64,000 bases of DNA from Trichoplax sp. H2 (GCA_003344405.1 NOWV01000083.1:62001-126000), one strand, 5' to 3'. Shown: positions 40,254-54,899, numbered from the stretch's first letter. The notes: generated by a model not told the origin, from the letters alone. Program-made: numbers and translations.

Positions 40254-42702
40254 TCAATTAGCAACCTTCATCTCTTCAATTTTGGAGTTATTGAGCTTTT
40301 TGTAACACTCAAAACTGCATAATGGTAAATTTAATTTAGAATCAGCATACCGGCGAAAATTCTTACAACCGTCTACTGCACATAATTCTCGTTCTTTCGG
40401 GCTGTAAATATAATTGTTGAATGATGAGTATCACCTTACTCGAATAGTAACCATGGAAAAATGTTATTAACAGATTTAATCATCAAAAGTCACCGCGTTC
40501 ATGGCAGAAGCAAAAGTAGAATAACAAGAACTCACATTTTTATGGTCTGAGCGATCATAGGGAATTCTATGTTTTCAGGAAAGGATAAGCTAAAAAAATT
40601 TACACGATTTGTATAACGGATTCTTGGAATATCTTTACTTCCCATAGACTTCTAAAAGTGATAATATAGGAATTTTATAAGGGATTTGGATGAAAATAGT
40701 GTATCATCTAATCCTACTTTTAAGTGTATATGCGCTATTTGAGTTAAAGTTGCACATATCATAATGCTTACCTTAGCTGCATCTTTTCGAGAACGACTAG
40801 CTTGTTTGTACAATAATTTATCAATAGTTTGGGCCTATCATAAGTAAATAATTTTAAGCTGATTCTTATCTCAGACAAACATCAATTAATTACTTATGGC
40901 TTTACTGTTAGCCAATATAAACGTAAGTAAAGTGCCCTAACTTTATTCTGTTCAATTTTTTTTGCAATTTGTAACTTTCTCTTTGTCGCTCGCTGTTGCT
41001 TCCGTTGTAACATTTCTTCCGTTACCTCTTTGCTTTGCTTGCGTCCTAGTTAAGAAAGTGGGATGTTAACTTAGAATAGATCTTTCCAATTTTCTTAGCC
41101 GTTTTTATCAAGTGTAGTAATGCATATTACTATTAACTAATTGATTACCCATAGGTAGTTCTAGTAAAGGTTCTACATATTCTACTTCTCCCATCATCGC
41201 TCGCTAAACGTAACGATTGAATAAAGTCCAGATAATTTCAATAGTACAATAGTCCATCTTTATAATTTTTAAACAAGCACATAGTCTCACTTGTCTTGCA
41301 GTCATCATGGATTTCTTCCTTGAAGTTCTGACTCTTCCATTTTCATCTAAGTCTCCGCTTTCCAGAGCAGCAAGCCATTCGTCCTCACTTATACAAATAT
41401 GCAATGAACGAATGATACACGTTGACAATGGTGTAAAGCAGAAGACAAAATTAGATTTCTATAAATAAATATAGCAGTTGTTCTTGGACTATAAAGGGCT
41501 GCTCTTCTACCTGTCTCCATTTTCTACATTGACTTCTTGGGATTTTTCATCTGCAGATGCTGTTCATATAGATTATTTCATTAAGCCATAGCTATACATT
41601 TTTGGCAATACTGGCCTTATAAAATTGTATTAATTATGCTATGTACAGTATACTAAAAGATAGAAAATAATGCATTTTATGATTTTACCATAATGTTCAT
41701 CTTCGTGTCTTTCGCTATTAGCACTGTAGACCTCTATATCTTCTTCTTCTTCAGATACCATAAACTCTCTAACCCTGTGATACAAGATAGGAGTCTATCT
41801 TAATTTATTCATAAAACGCTAGCATTTTAGGAGCCCGATTTACAGTATACGGGCGTAAAACTCTAGTTTATGAATGATTGTACGTTGTTATGCAGTTTAT
41901 TCAATTTCGCGAGATTTTAGTGCAAGGGGCTAGTGTACCTCTCATGATAGTCGTTTATGACAGTAAATGCACTATAAAAGAATTGAAATAATTTAAATCC
42001 TGCAATTTTTTAATCAGACAAACTTACTGTGCGTGGGTCGTAGCTAATGTTTGGCCACCGAGTTTAATCTTTAATTTGACTTCTCTACCTTTACTTTCAG
42101 ACGACTCTTCCATTGAGCCATGTTCTTTCTTTCTTTTATGTTTCTTATGCTTATGTTTATGCTTCTTTTTATGAGTTGGTCCTGAACAAGATAAAGCTAA
42201 GCTGTAGTCTGATCTACCTATTTATACCTTTACTAAATCATACGGTGTAAATGATCGTATGGTAGATACTACTAGATACTATTGTGGTCAATTATAATAA
42301 TTAGTTTCACGATCACTGTATCGGCATCAGGATGAGCAAGTAAAGAAATGATATGTAGTTATGCCCCAACTGCTATTGATATACCTAATTGTTTAATACA
42401 GTAAATGAAAGTATTGAAAATCTAATCTCCAACAATAGTAGAATTAAATATTACGTAGATTTGTAAATTTATCTACCAAAAATAAAAATTGACCTATCTA
42501 ATGCGCTGCAATCAGCAGAGAAATACACACCGTTGATTACTGAATATCTACAGTATACGTACAATATACTGTACATACTGTATACTGTATAATAGTTTCG
42601 TCAGTCTCATGATAAGGTGAAATGGTTAAAATACTACATCGTGAACTTACTTGAATTATTTACTTCCTCTTCCAATTCTTTATTCGATTTCTGTTTCCCC
42701 AT
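40254..42702 (-). CDS. INO80B: INO80 complex subunit B (PAPA-1 and HIT zinc finger)
   Basis: Ten exons on the minus strand: 42702..42651, 42181..42028, 41774..41689, 41550..41511, 41387..41291, 41203..41149, 41045..40942, 40834..40772, 40546..40536 and 40401..40254, all phases closing. The product is 269 residues. A Lys/His-rich stretch (KKKHKHKHKKHKRKK) precedes EVKLKIKLGGQTL, as in mammalian INO80B. The PAPA-1 region begins DEWLAALESGDLDENGRV and has KSMMTARQ, then VTEEMLQRKQQRATKRKLQ. The C-terminal HIT-type zinc finger reads CAVDGCKNFRRYADSK...LCSFECYK. The 11-base exon 9 is inferred because exon 8 ends in phase 0 and exon 10 needs phase 2; ACCATAAAAAT between AG and GTGAGT supplies exactly that. 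The INO80 complex remodels nucleosomes in the nucleus. The start codon could lie in an earlier exon. Confidence 0.9.
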
Positions 42703-43286
42703 TACAGTTCTTAATGCCGCGCCAATCTATTGATGAAAATTAGTTTCAGCAACAACTGAAAATAATATTCCAATCTCTCTCTTCTCTCTTCAGTAGTCCA
42801 CTAGTCCCCCTATACTGCACATTGCTCCATACAATCCGTTGATCTGCATCAATTCTTATGAGTTGTCAATTTCTAGAGCTTCTTCTAGCCGATATGGTGT
42901 GCCGATACCAGTACGGTACGGTAAGTCAATGTACAGTACTGTATAGTATTGTACCGTAAATACTATTCAGGTGCTTGAGTACCGTACAGTACAGTACTGT
43001 GTATGGTAGTCACAAATACGGTACAGTGCAATGTACTGTACACTAGTGCGGTACTGTACTGTATGACACGGCCAGTCTGACTGTACCCTGCACTCTCCTG
43101 GTACGCGCACAGTTGGGTTGAAATCTAGCAAGATTCGAAAATGGCGTGCGGCTATCTATCGCCACTAACTGGAGACTAACATTGAAACGATTTACTGTAA
43201 AATTGATACACTATAAATAAGATTGCTGTTGTCACGATCGTTTACTTTAAATTGTGGCTTGAAAATTGAATTCATCCGGCTTGATT
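42703..43286. promoter_or_regulatory. Head-to-head gap INO80B/RABEP1 with TACTGTAC cluster
   Basis: 584 bases between the two start codons. Words such as GTACGGTACGG, TGTACAGTACTGTA, CCGTACAGTACAGTACTG and GTACTGTACTGTA fill 42905-43075. A weaker group (42545-42595) lies inside the first INO80B intron. No TATA box is distinguishable. Confidence 0.65.
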
Positions 43287-46200
43287 ATGGAGTCAACATT
43301 CGAAGCTAATGATAATCCAGACGGTAGGTAGTATCCATATTTTGAACTTGGTGTTACAGACGGTCAAAAACTAATTTCCAAACTACACATTTATGCAATG
43401 GTTTTTATGATAGCGGGTATAAACGCATATTAACGACTTAAATTATCTTAGCCAACTGTAAAATTATGTCTTTAAACCTACTGTTAAGATACTGAATAAC
43501 ACTCAATACAAGAGCGTTGCTAGCTGATACTGGTTGACGTTATCAAATTAGTCAAAAATTAATCTGTAGTCTCAATTAATTACAGAATTATAGTACAGTA
43601 GTGTTTGAATGTACTGTTTCCATTTGCATATTCTCGCTGACAAAATATGGACAATGCCATTCTACGTGATGATTACAATTTCGAATGACTTATCACACTG
43701 TAAAGTAGATCATCTTTTCGTAGCAAAGATGATCACATTAGTACGTAATACAGTATGTAATCGCTCAATAATGCAGTACTAATTCAGAATTACATACTGT
43801 ATGATATTTCAGACTTCAAACGTGAAACATATTCGTTATTACTATACTTCTTAATCACAGGCCACGGCTACAAAGATGTTGAATAGAGATCCGTTAAAAA
43901 GTGTCTACCTATTTACTTCGCTTCATGTTCTAGTGATTGCTATTCCTAGAAAAGCTGTTTGTGCAATATTGTATGAAGTATAAGTATTGTACTTCATCTA
44001 CTATGTACTGTACTGTATGGAGCTAAACTATCAACCTTTATTAGCCAGATTGTTATACCGCACGAGTAGATAGATACATATCAGCTCTTGAGATTTTTGT
44101 TCGTTTGATACTACGAAAATGTTCTATGAATAACGATGTGCTTGCACCCTTATTTCTCTAGTTTTTACTCCTCTATCTTATCTCGTACTTCTTCAACATT
44201 AATTGAAAGTTTCACTCACGCGTCGTGTAAATGTATCGATTAGAATTGTATAAACTTACATTATGAATCAAAGTAACTTATATACGCTCTCATACCTTTA
44301 TTCATATGTCATCAACGAATCTTTACCTGTGCCTTAGTATATGCGTACTATGCGAATTTACTTTCTTTAATAAGGGAACCCTAAACTAAAAGAAGTTAAA
44401 TAGATACTACAGTACTGTATAAATACTATACATCAATCTAAAAATGTAACAGTGTACCTTATACAGAAGCCGTCTAGACAAATACTTTCGTGGCCAGGAT
44501 TGTATGGCGTAGCAATTTTAATTTGGTGTAATCTTAATAACAATTTCATGTATTTAATATTAACTGCATGATCGATCACCTTACTTAGATTTGCAAAAGC
44601 AGCTCCAGCGACTGAAACAACATGAAACGGAATTAATGGAAAAAAATAGAGAACTGGAGCAAGAATTTGGTGTTAAACGTGCACAGTTTATGAAATTGTA
44701 CTTGACTAAGGAAGGTAAGGTTGCTTAGAACGATAAGAAATTTTCAATCGCTGTGCTTTATCATATATTTCGGGTGCGTTGTATACTAGGCTGGGCCATT
44801 GTAGTTGGAGACTGATTACATACTTACAATAATATATTTCCTGTAAAGTGTACAGCTTTAGCTATTGTGAAACCATTGATTGATGAACTGTTTCAAATCT
44901 TTTAACAGATTAGCAATTTATTCAGTATACTGTTATACCCAGATTTTCCTTCTACGTATGAAACTCAATAGTAATACTTCGCTATTATACGTAATTTACA
45001 TTAGCAATGCAACCATATATTCTGCCCTTCTAGATGAATCATCTACCATATTTATAACTAACTTATATAACTACTGTACAATGGGATACTTAAATTCAGC
45101 CTTGGATGTCACAGTGCTGATGATACTTAATATCGATACAATTTTAATTTTAAAAAATTTAACTGCCATTATTATTACCGTAAGTAAGTGTAAACTTGAA
45201 GTGATGAAAACTACCTACTGTTGAATAGAACAAGATTGCAACGTACAGTGCTGTGATCATAATGATAGTCACAGGACTGTAGAATATGAAATACTCAAGT
45301 TTACATTATGATTTCGTGGTATCAACTGACGAGTTAGTTAAGATCGTTTATTCCGAGATGACGTCTTCTTATGTCACATTGAGCCATTATTTTAACGCTA
45401 GCTAGTGCTACAGCATATTCCGGCATCAAACAGTGCTCCCAAAAGTTTGATATGAGATGTATTGTATAAGCAGTTAGCCTTAGTCTGCCATTATATTTAT
45501 ACCAATTTATTCATGCTGCAATAGAGGAACTGAAGGCTTCTAAGAAAGAAGTAGAGCAGCTGCAATCTGAGGTCTTTCTGCTAAATGACCATTCGAAGAA
45601 GATAGAAGATGAACTAAACGGTGTTAGAACAGCCGCCGCGCTTTCTGAGCAAGACAAGCAAGATGCTATAGAGAGCTTAAAACGACGTTACGAATCACAG
45701 TTGGAATCATTTAAAGAATATGCCAATAGTATGTTCATCACTATTATACAGCATAATAAATATATTTAGAATATCTTCTAGAATGAGATTGTGAATATTA
45801 CTGTAGATTTTGGAAACCAGTACGTGCTAACTTTTGATGATGAACTTCATCGTCAATTTTTAAGGATTATCCTATAATAATTCGTCTTTCATTAATGTTC
45901 ATATTCAAAATAGGTAAGAACGAAAGTAGCACCGAGTTTGAAGAAGAGCGAGCAAGACTGACTTTAATTATTGAACGATTAGAATTAGAAGTGAATGAAC
46001 TGCGTAATAATGCTCGTAAGCAAAGTACCTCACCAGCGAGCATAACTGATTTCGCTAATAAAGTCATACGGCGAAAAAACAATATTGTAACTGCAAAAGG
46101 AAGAACTCCTGCATCTAACGAGACACTGGAAGATAGTATGGAAAAGGTGTGTGTATTTCATACTCCACTGCTTTTATATAGTGATATTATCAAATTCATG

Positions 46201-49200
46201 ATGGTAGTAATTTAACAGTAATTGTGGAATAGCAAATTAATTTATATTTATTTAAAGGCACAGGAAACTGCAGATATGTTACGGTCTGTGGTTGTCCCTA
46301 TGGAAGAGGTAATTAATTATAGTAGTATGGACTTTTTATAGATCAGTTTTATCTAATCTCTTCTTTGTTTAGGAAATTGCATCGCTTAGATCTAAGTTGC
46401 GAGAGACTCAAACTAAATTAAAATACTATGAAAATAAGGTGAGAGTGGCGATAATATGTAATAAGTAAACATTCATAAATTATATATATATATAGCCGTT
46501 AATTTTAACGCTTTTATTCTCGGTACTGTTAGCAATCGAAACATCAGATTGCGAATCAAAATCTAATCGATATTCAAGGAGATTTAGAAGGTGCCAATGA
46601 AGAGGTACAATTTTACCAATTCTTAGATTTACCACATACCAATCTAAGATTTCAGTTAATTGAATTTCTGTTACTACTCAAGTAAAAATATATATCGATT
46701 TTTAAATTAGGTTAAAGGGCTGCAGTCCTGCCTCAGTGCAGAGCGATCTTCCAGAACAGATCTTGAAATGTATGTTGCAGTTTTGAACACACAAAAAGGT
46801 TTGCTGACAAATATCAACATAACTTTTAAATACAATGATTATATGAACACAATCTGTTTTTGTACTGTATCGATTGTTTTACTTGTTAATAACCATACAT
46901 TATCAATTATAGATGTACTCCAAGAAGAGAAGCAACGGTTAGAAGAGGAATTTAGAAGAGGTTTGTTTGCTAGAATGAGATCTCTTTCAAAATATACTAG
47001 AATATACTATTTACTATTGGCACAAGTTTCAATTGGCTTGTTTAGTGAAAGACACAGTACAGCAGGCTAATAAAGCTTTAACATTCTTGGTTACAGTATG
47101 TAGGTTGTTAGAAGATGAAAAAATGGCGGGCAATGAACTTAAGCAGACATGGAAACTTGCCAATGACGGTTTTTTAGAGCGTCAGAAATCCTTTCAAAAC
47201 GAAATTGATTGTATGAAAATTTTGCTATCTCCGCAGCAGCAAGAGATACTACAAGACATGTTATATAAGAAAGATAACAAAGAATCACATCCTTCCAACT
47301 ACCAAGTGTCCAGTTCAATAAATTTTGCCAGTGTAAGTAATAATCGTGTAATTATAATAGTCACTGAAAATATCCTTAATAATCTTGGATGCAGATGTAC
47401 AGTACAGTATCGTATTGCAATAAAAATAAATAGGCTAAACGAATATATTTTAAATCTTATCAGCAATCAGCAGATACTGGGATAATACTTCCAAACCTGC
47501 CAATTCAAAAGAGCGAGAACAATAATAAACTCCCTCCAGTAACTGAACAGAATAATCGTAATAGCACGGACGACACCTTAATTGATTTATCTAGCACCGA
47601 TACTAGTAACAGATTAGGACCTGCATCATCGTTAACGTCACTAAATGTTAGCTCAAATTATGATGAAAGGATCAAGCGAGTCCAATCAGATAATAATGTA
47701 GCCAGTAGGGATAAAAGTAAAAGTTTCAGCGTTAGCAGTCCTTATAGAGGCGATAGTGGATATTCACAGTGGACTAACGAGAATCAAATGCCTAATAAAG
47801 ATAGCTTTTTCCGGAACGAATTAGCTTCACTGCAACAAGAGGTTATTAGTCCTAACTTCAATGATTGCAAGTTTTGAGATTAACAGCTACTTGGTAGTTT
47901 TCTTAACTTAAAATACCGTTTAAATCAAATAACATGCGTACTTGAATTAGGTTAAGCAGTTGAAGGAGAAGCTATCCAGCGCTGAAGCTTTATGCGATAA
48001 CTATGAACTTCAACTTCAAAATTCTGAAAAGGATATCGCTACACATAGTGAAACACAGGAGAGCTTGAAATCACAAATTGAAATTGAAAAGGTAAGCAGG
48101 ATGATATGGCAATATATGCTCTCTGTGATACTTGTAGAAGGTTAACATTTTACCGCACTATTTGTGAATATTAATGTTTCATAAATTCATAGAATGTTGG
48201 GAAGATAGAAAGGCAGAGACGCCTAGCACTAGAAAAGAGCATGAAAACTGCTAACGACAAGAATGATGTGCTGGTACGCGTATTTACGAAGTTTTTCAAA
48301 TTCTTTTCCTGGGGCTACCGTATTTTACTTACTAATGATCTTAAAATTCTGGTGTAATAGATAAAACAATATCGTGAGGAACAAGACAGAAACGAGAGGC
48401 TATTTTCTAGTATAGAAGAAAGCTATAAGATTGCCCAAAAGCAAATAGCGGAGCAAATAGTTTGTATAATCAATTGACTGGCTGTCTTAGTAATCATTTA
48501 TATATGGTTAATCTCCAATAAATCTGACTATCGCATTTTGACTTACAGAAAGACTTATCTGACTCACGAAATAAGCTGACTGCTGAAGTAAGAATTTAGC
48601 TATTGGTCGAAGTAATTCTAATATTAGAGTATATATTAATGCTATCATCTAATAAAAATCACTATTACAATCCCTAGCTTTCAATGCTGAAAGCACAGTA
48701 TAGTGCATTACAGAACCAACAGCAAGCAGTTTCTAGTGGAAGTGCATCTTTATCCGCATTATCTCAGGTATTCTTTCACTATTTAATCGAATTATTTGTG
48801 AATCCTAGCTAACTATAATTTTCTTTTTCGATAGGCACAAAGCAATTATCGAGAAGAAATTAATCAATTAAAGCAACAATTAACAGTGGAACGATCGAAT
48901 TCTAAAGCTGTCGAAACAAAGTTAAAACGCGAAGTACTGTATTAATCTTAACCCAAGATATATTAAAATAGATTTTTAATTACAAAAGTTCTTTTTAATA
49001 GATTGACTACTTGACAAAAGAACTGACATCTTCATTATTAGATGGAAACCGAAACATTTCCCCAAAAATTGCTTCTCAAGGTGCAATTGTTGTCAAAATG
49101 CTAGTAACATGTAATTAGGCGAGATAGTAGTCGATCTTCAATGATATAGATGTTTGGTATTGATAATAGTAGTATTGTTACTGTGTTAATAACTAGCGGT

Positions 49201-49711
49201 AACCCAAATAATAACATTTGTAGGTGTCTCAGAGTTTGATCCTTTCGCAGCAGTGTTCCCTAATTCATTTGTAAGTAACAGCTTATGGAATTTAATTTTG
49301 CCATAATAGACTTTAACTGAAAAAGGATATATCCACACTTATTAAAGGTAGACAGTAATATGATACAATTGTTTAGAGCAATTCCAGCGTAGCAGAGAAG
49401 AAACAGGAAGGTGATAGTCATGCTGATGTTGAAGGCTTTTTGTATAGCAAACCTCAGTTTGAAACTGGCGAGGTAAGATATTAAATACATAGTATACCTT
49501 ATGTTCATAATAATTAATTATCAATACGTGGTAATAATATGGTTAAAAAAACTTAAATCATTCCGAGATGTATGATATAACAGTCGATGTATCTTCTTTA
49601 CAAGCAGCAACTGACTGCAAGGATGCTAAACTTTTTTGATCATATAATGCTTAGGAGAAATCGGAAAATGAACTCCTCGATTTAAGACAGCATTTACTTG
49701 GAAACCCTTAA
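43287..49711 (+). CDS. RABEP1: Rabaptin-like Rab5 effector
   Basis: Twenty-one small exons: 43287..43323, 44589..44714, 45525..45728, 45914..46146, 46258..46308, 46373..46438, 46533..46604, 46711..46798, 46913..46960, 47097..47332, 47464..47841, 47951..48091, 48193..48273, 48361..48459, 48549..48587, 48678..48767, 48835..48933, 49002..49080, 49224..49270, 49377..49472 and 49655..49711. The product is 788 residues (human 862), almost all coiled coil. Diagnostic blocks are LEQEFGVKRAQFMKLYLTKE, ETADMLRSVVVPMEEEIASL, RTDLEMYVAVLNTQK (about residues 278-292) and ELKQTWKLANDGFLE, all collinear with rabaptin-5. A Ser/Asn-rich linker sits in exon 47464..47841. Near the C-terminus FDPFAAVFPNSF carries a DPF motif of the kind that binds clathrin adaptor ears. 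Rabaptins act with the Rab5 exchange factor on early endosomes. Confidence 0.92.
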
Positions 49712-51087
49712 ATGTACATATGTTCACACTGTAATATTTGGTAATTTGCTAATGAAAAAATTCGAGCTATCTATGTTATACGGTGATAGGTACGAAAGAT
49801 AGATTTTATTTAATAATTGCATCTGAAAATGACCTAGCTATACTAACAATTTTATACACTATTTTTGTCAAATTATATTACAAAATTATTAATGCATTTA
49901 TACGTCAAAAGAAATTTGATACCTTAAATTTCTCAACATAAATTATTATTCAATACCATCAAGTATCTGAATTAAAAATTATGACAGCTTTTGACTTAGT
50001 AGTTACGAGTCTTCTAATGACTATGTGCAATCGTGCATGTGGTATTAGCTACAGCTATTGTTAGGATCGATTATTAGTTAATACCATGCATTATATTATG
50101 TACTGTAGATAAACTGCAACTGTTGAATACTGCCATTTACTATAGGCGATAGTAATGTATTTAATTATACTTCCTGCACTAGCCTCTTAAAATTGTTGAA
50201 ATACAACGGTTGGTTCCATATTTACGAATTATTACAATTAATTATAGGTTTGTGTCCTAAGCGGTGTGATATTTTACATATAATATCTTATGAAAACTGC
50301 GTTTATCTAAAATAGATACAACCTAATATTATGCCTCAACGCATTTTAGCTCATTACAATCATTACTACCACATTAATTGCATACAAGTATATATATATA
50401 TATATACATATCCAATACATGCATACTCGCAAGTTCGTAATATAACAATATCTAGGAACTAGTATATACTACAGTGCTCGATGATATCGAAGACTGTGAG
50501 TATTTGGTATGTATAGGACATCGTTGCATCGTCAACTTACTTAAATGAATCAGCCTTTATACTTCCTAAAGCGTTCTACTTCACAATTTTAGTATATTAC
50601 AATGAAATAAACAAGTTTAAATGCTACTCTTTTATTATAATTATCGGTAAAAATGACCATGATCTTTATGTAACTCTAGCAACTTAATGTCATTAAATGC
50701 GTTTTAGAAAGTGAAATAAACTCTTGTTTTTATCATAATTAAAGGATTTAGGCCTTTCATTCTCCTCTAGAAAGTATGCTCCATTTTATCATATGCAAAA
50801 AATCGCCTACTTAAAACTAAATTGAATAAAATTAAACTGTAAAATAGTATTTCATTAAAACTTCTCATTTGTGATACTGTAAGTACAAAGGGAGACACAG
50901 TAAATATTCCTTAGAATTTATCCGAAGCGCATGTACACGAGTAGCTGCCTATTTTACGTAACTTCATTTCAATGTTTATTTTGAATGATTGCCTCCACAC
51001 AAAATTCGCAAAAATACAAGTCAAGTTCCCATCAAGTAACTAATCATCATCTTGCCGGGGCATCTAGATAGTGAATATAGTGTGCCA
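49712..51087. other. Tail-to-tail gap between RABEP1 and TBL2
   Basis: AT-rich DNA between convergent stops, with a short (TA)n tract at about 50390-50407. I see no coding block and no TACTGTAC cluster. Confidence 0.55.
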
Positions 51088-54000
51088 TTACTTGCTTTTG
51101 TCAAAAATTTCTGCCAATGAAGCTCTAACCGAAGATCACGAAGAAAATTAAATATAATTACAGATTATGTATGAATAGCCAAGAACAGTAACACCCCGAA
51201 ATGTTAAATAAATTCTTACTTTGCATCATCAACTTGCAGCTGCAGTCGTTCCTACAATAATTAATGATCACAACATTTAGATATTACTATCTAAGCCGGT
51301 ATTCTTAACATGTTTAAATTTTAGCACTTTATTTCAGTAATAGCGCTTCACATGGCAAACATAGCTTATATTGCTGCACTGTTATAAATTTCGTTAATGC
51401 TGTCCAAAATCGCACCTTAATGGTTTCTGAAGTTGCTCTCCGTAAGCGACTAGTTAAATCTATAATAGTAGCTTTGAGACCAGTAGCATTATACCAAATG
51501 CGTATTGATCTATCATTTCCACCAGATGAAGCTAAATATTTGGAAGATGGGTGCCACTTTATTGCGGTCAACACTTCTGCAGATAGAATTTGCAATGGTA
51601 CTATTACATATTAAAATTTTACTTATGAATAATATAGTGAATGCTTCTAATTACCAACCAGCATGCACATTGTCGATACTTTCGTCTAATTTTGCGTCAT
51701 ACGCAAAGAAGAAATCTATCCTCGTCCCAGAAGCTATAGCAACTGTTCGCGCATCTGGTGACAGGGCTATTAAACTAAAACCTTGCGTATGGCAACTTCC
51801 GGTCATCATACAACGCGGATCTTGATCTAACCTGTAATGAACTGACAACAGAATTTTTTATCACATCTCTACAATGTATAAAATTTAATCCAAATAGCTA
51901 AATCTGAATTTATTTATTGTGTACCACTGATATCCCAAATTTTCCAAAATCCATCCTTAGAAACAGTAGCCATTCTGTATATGATTATAATGAAGATAGT
52001 TCAATCTTCTTTGAAATGCATGATATGAACTTACGAATACATCAGTAGTGCCAACTAACTTTGAAACATCATCAGAAAAATTAAATGAATAAACGGCTGC
52101 CTTATGTCCTTTTAACTCCATGGCCCTCGAAACCTTAAAGCAGTTCGCGTGTGTATTAATTTAACAGTATACCATACTTTAGCAGGAATCGTCTCGCACT
52201 GTACCTTAGAGTATTCGTCTGATTTAGTAAACTCGACTTCCCATAGTTTAACATCCGAAATAAATCCTTAAAAGGTAATAAATTAAAATTAGTTGATTGA
52301 TGTACGATATATATCTATCACTACAACACACTTTGAGTTACAAGGAATAATATCACTAATAATAACAGCCTAGTAACTCCAAATGGCGCACGAAGGCCAC
52401 TCTACCTGAAGTAGCCACGAATTTCCCACAAGGTGATATCGCTGCATATGTATTTACAACCTGCAAGGTATCAATTTGGCAAAGTACTTCCCCTGCAACA
52501 AAAGTTTTCAATCTTTAAAATATGCCTACTTAAAATATTTAGTAAAGCAATAAACCTTTCAAACTCCAAATGATCAAAGTAGTATCTTTTGAACAGCTCA
52601 TAATATATTTTCCTGTTGGCGCAATGTTCAGCGCAATAATTTCTTGTTTATGTTTCTATAAAAGTAGAGATTGGCTTAATATGATGATAAAATATCCCAC
52701 TATTTATAATGCGATACACTTGTAAGTGCTAACTATACCACTGGAAAATCATAGGCAGGTGTAATTTCACCGGATCCATCGGCTTTTTTGCCAATTTTGA
52801 AAACTCGAATAGTATTTTCTTGTCCAAGGGAAACAATGAACGCTCTAAATGTCATTCATTTTTAGTATGTATAAATCATATATAAATATAACCTTACCAG
52901 AATAATTACTTGACATTTAAGCAGGTATAAAAATACTATATCAAAGTAACAGCGAAATTAGTTTGAAGCGTTACAGTACCTTATATCAGGGCTGACACTT
53001 ATTCTTGAACCATGATCTAATTCCACATTGACTCTAAGATACCTAGTAAAAGATACACACACTCTTTACTTCAACGCCATCCATTATAATTACATAGCAA
53101 AAATGATATTGTTATCATGCCTGGTAAGTAAATCAACAAGCTAAGTAGATTACTTAGGCATATTCAGTATACTCGTGTTAGCAATCACATATTCTATTCT
53201 ATAATTGTATAAGCAATTAATATCGTATTTTCTTGAGTAAAACACAGATCACTTAATTTTCATGTTTCTTATGCTGCAATAAGTACAGCATACAACCACT
53301 TATTACATACACAAATAATTATCATATTTATTGCTCTATAATGTGTAAATGTATTCAATAAACAGTTCCACAATTAATTTTAAAGAAAAAACGATGAATC
53401 AATATCTGACTTACTTATGTTCTTTATTCTTAAATTCTTTAACACTCCATAATCTAACGCTGCGATCTTCATTAAGTATATCATAAAGATCATCATTCGG
53501 TTAAGTTGCAATATGAATAGTGAGTATTTATAACAACAAGCTGTAATCGCTTTGTTTGCATAATATGCTTGTATTTCTACTTAGTAGCCGATAAATACAG
53601 ATATTTCGTATATTATATCGCAGAACTATTAAAAACAATGCGCACTAATAGCTATAAATTTTGCTCAGATATGAACGGCATGAATTTAAGTCTAACACAG
53701 ACTACAGTACTGACTATTTCAGTTAGCGCTAGCAAGTAAATCCAACCATAGTGAGTCATAGTATAAAAAAGCAGTGATATATCACTACAGTATGACATAC
53801 GAATAAAAATTATGTATGTTCAATATCTTCCAGACTATATTGCCCATTCAGTTAAAATCTTAACTACTGTACTAGATGCATATGTCAGAATGATCTAGTC
53901 TCCTATTTAGAGTTAAAATTATTGTTATGGAACAATAAGTAAGTTGCCCGTCATTCAACATTGCCATTGAAAGCACTTAATAGCTTTTAAAGAATCGAAA

Positions 54001-54818
54001 ATAACTAATCTGATAGGTGGTAGAGCTTTAGGGTATTATCAGACTACAGTAAAGTCTGATTTAAATTAGCCTTATCCGCCATATCCTGAGCAGGAAGTTA
54101 GCATAAAGCAAATTTATATCTTATCCTATTCAGTAAATTAAGTAGCAAAAATAGCTTATTTCAATGATACAGCATCTATAGGTCCTAAAATCTACGAGTG
54201 TTACACGATTATCTAAAGCAAAGCTAATAGTAATAATATAATAATCAATGACATGCAATCTAATAATGTATCAATTTTAGTAATCCACGTCAGTAGTAGA
54301 TACTAAAATGAAAAATTACGCCATTAAAGCAAAGGCAATTTTCCATGAGCCGTGAATCACCCGTGATGGGGAATTCATTTATTCAAGGACTGCAATGAAA
54401 TCATTAGCTCAACTACAGTATCTAAATTTTAATTTATACAGTATATACGTACATTACCTTCAGATGTTGATGCCAAGTATTTAGCATTTATACTAAACTC
54501 AATATCGATAACATCGCCAGTATGACCTTTCAATGTAGTTAATAGTAATGGATGGGATAAAACTGGAGGGCTGGGAAATTTTTTACCGCTAACATGTTTG
54601 GCTCTTTTTTTACTAACGGTTGCACTCGAATCACCAGTATTATCTTTCTCCTGATTACTACTCCCACTATCAAATAACTTATCGTAAGTTTGGCGTTCTA
54701 TCCTCTCCTTACTTTTTTGTTTATAAATACAAATAATTGTAATAACTATAGCTATAACGGCAGAAAATATAGCGATGGGAACATGCAGTATTCCTGTTTC
54801 AGCGTCGTAGCCTGCCAT
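51088..54818 (-). CDS. TBL2: Transducin beta-like 2, membrane-anchored WD40 protein
   Basis: Thirteen exons on the minus strand: 54818..54458, 53466..53415, 53042..52980, 52844..52739, 52655..52556, 52492..52406, 52266..52205, 52133..52060, 51974..51925, 51841..51659, 51576..51416, 51251..51220 and 51124..51088, all phases closing. The product is 455 residues (human 447). An N-terminal membrane anchor (IFSAVIAIVITIICIY) is followed by a basic linker and then WD40 repeats: LLTTLKGHTGDVIDIEFS, DRSVRLWSVKEF, AFIVSLGQENTIRVFKI, ISPCGKFVATSGFISDVKLW, MELKGHKAAVYSFNFS, MATVSKDGFWKIWDIS and YLASSGGNDRSIRIWYN. The C-terminal helix LQLQVDDAKASLAEIFDKSK matches the family tail. TBL2 is an ER membrane protein linked to PERK signalling in mammals. 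The start at 54818 is preferred over an open frame from 54947 because the extra residues would be encoded by the repeat cluster. Confidence 0.93.
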
Positions 54819-54899
54819 TTTATCCCAACTTTTATCCCAACTGGCACCAAGACCAGAGTAAAATGCACAAGGCTTCAAACTAGCCTGTCCCCATAATTC

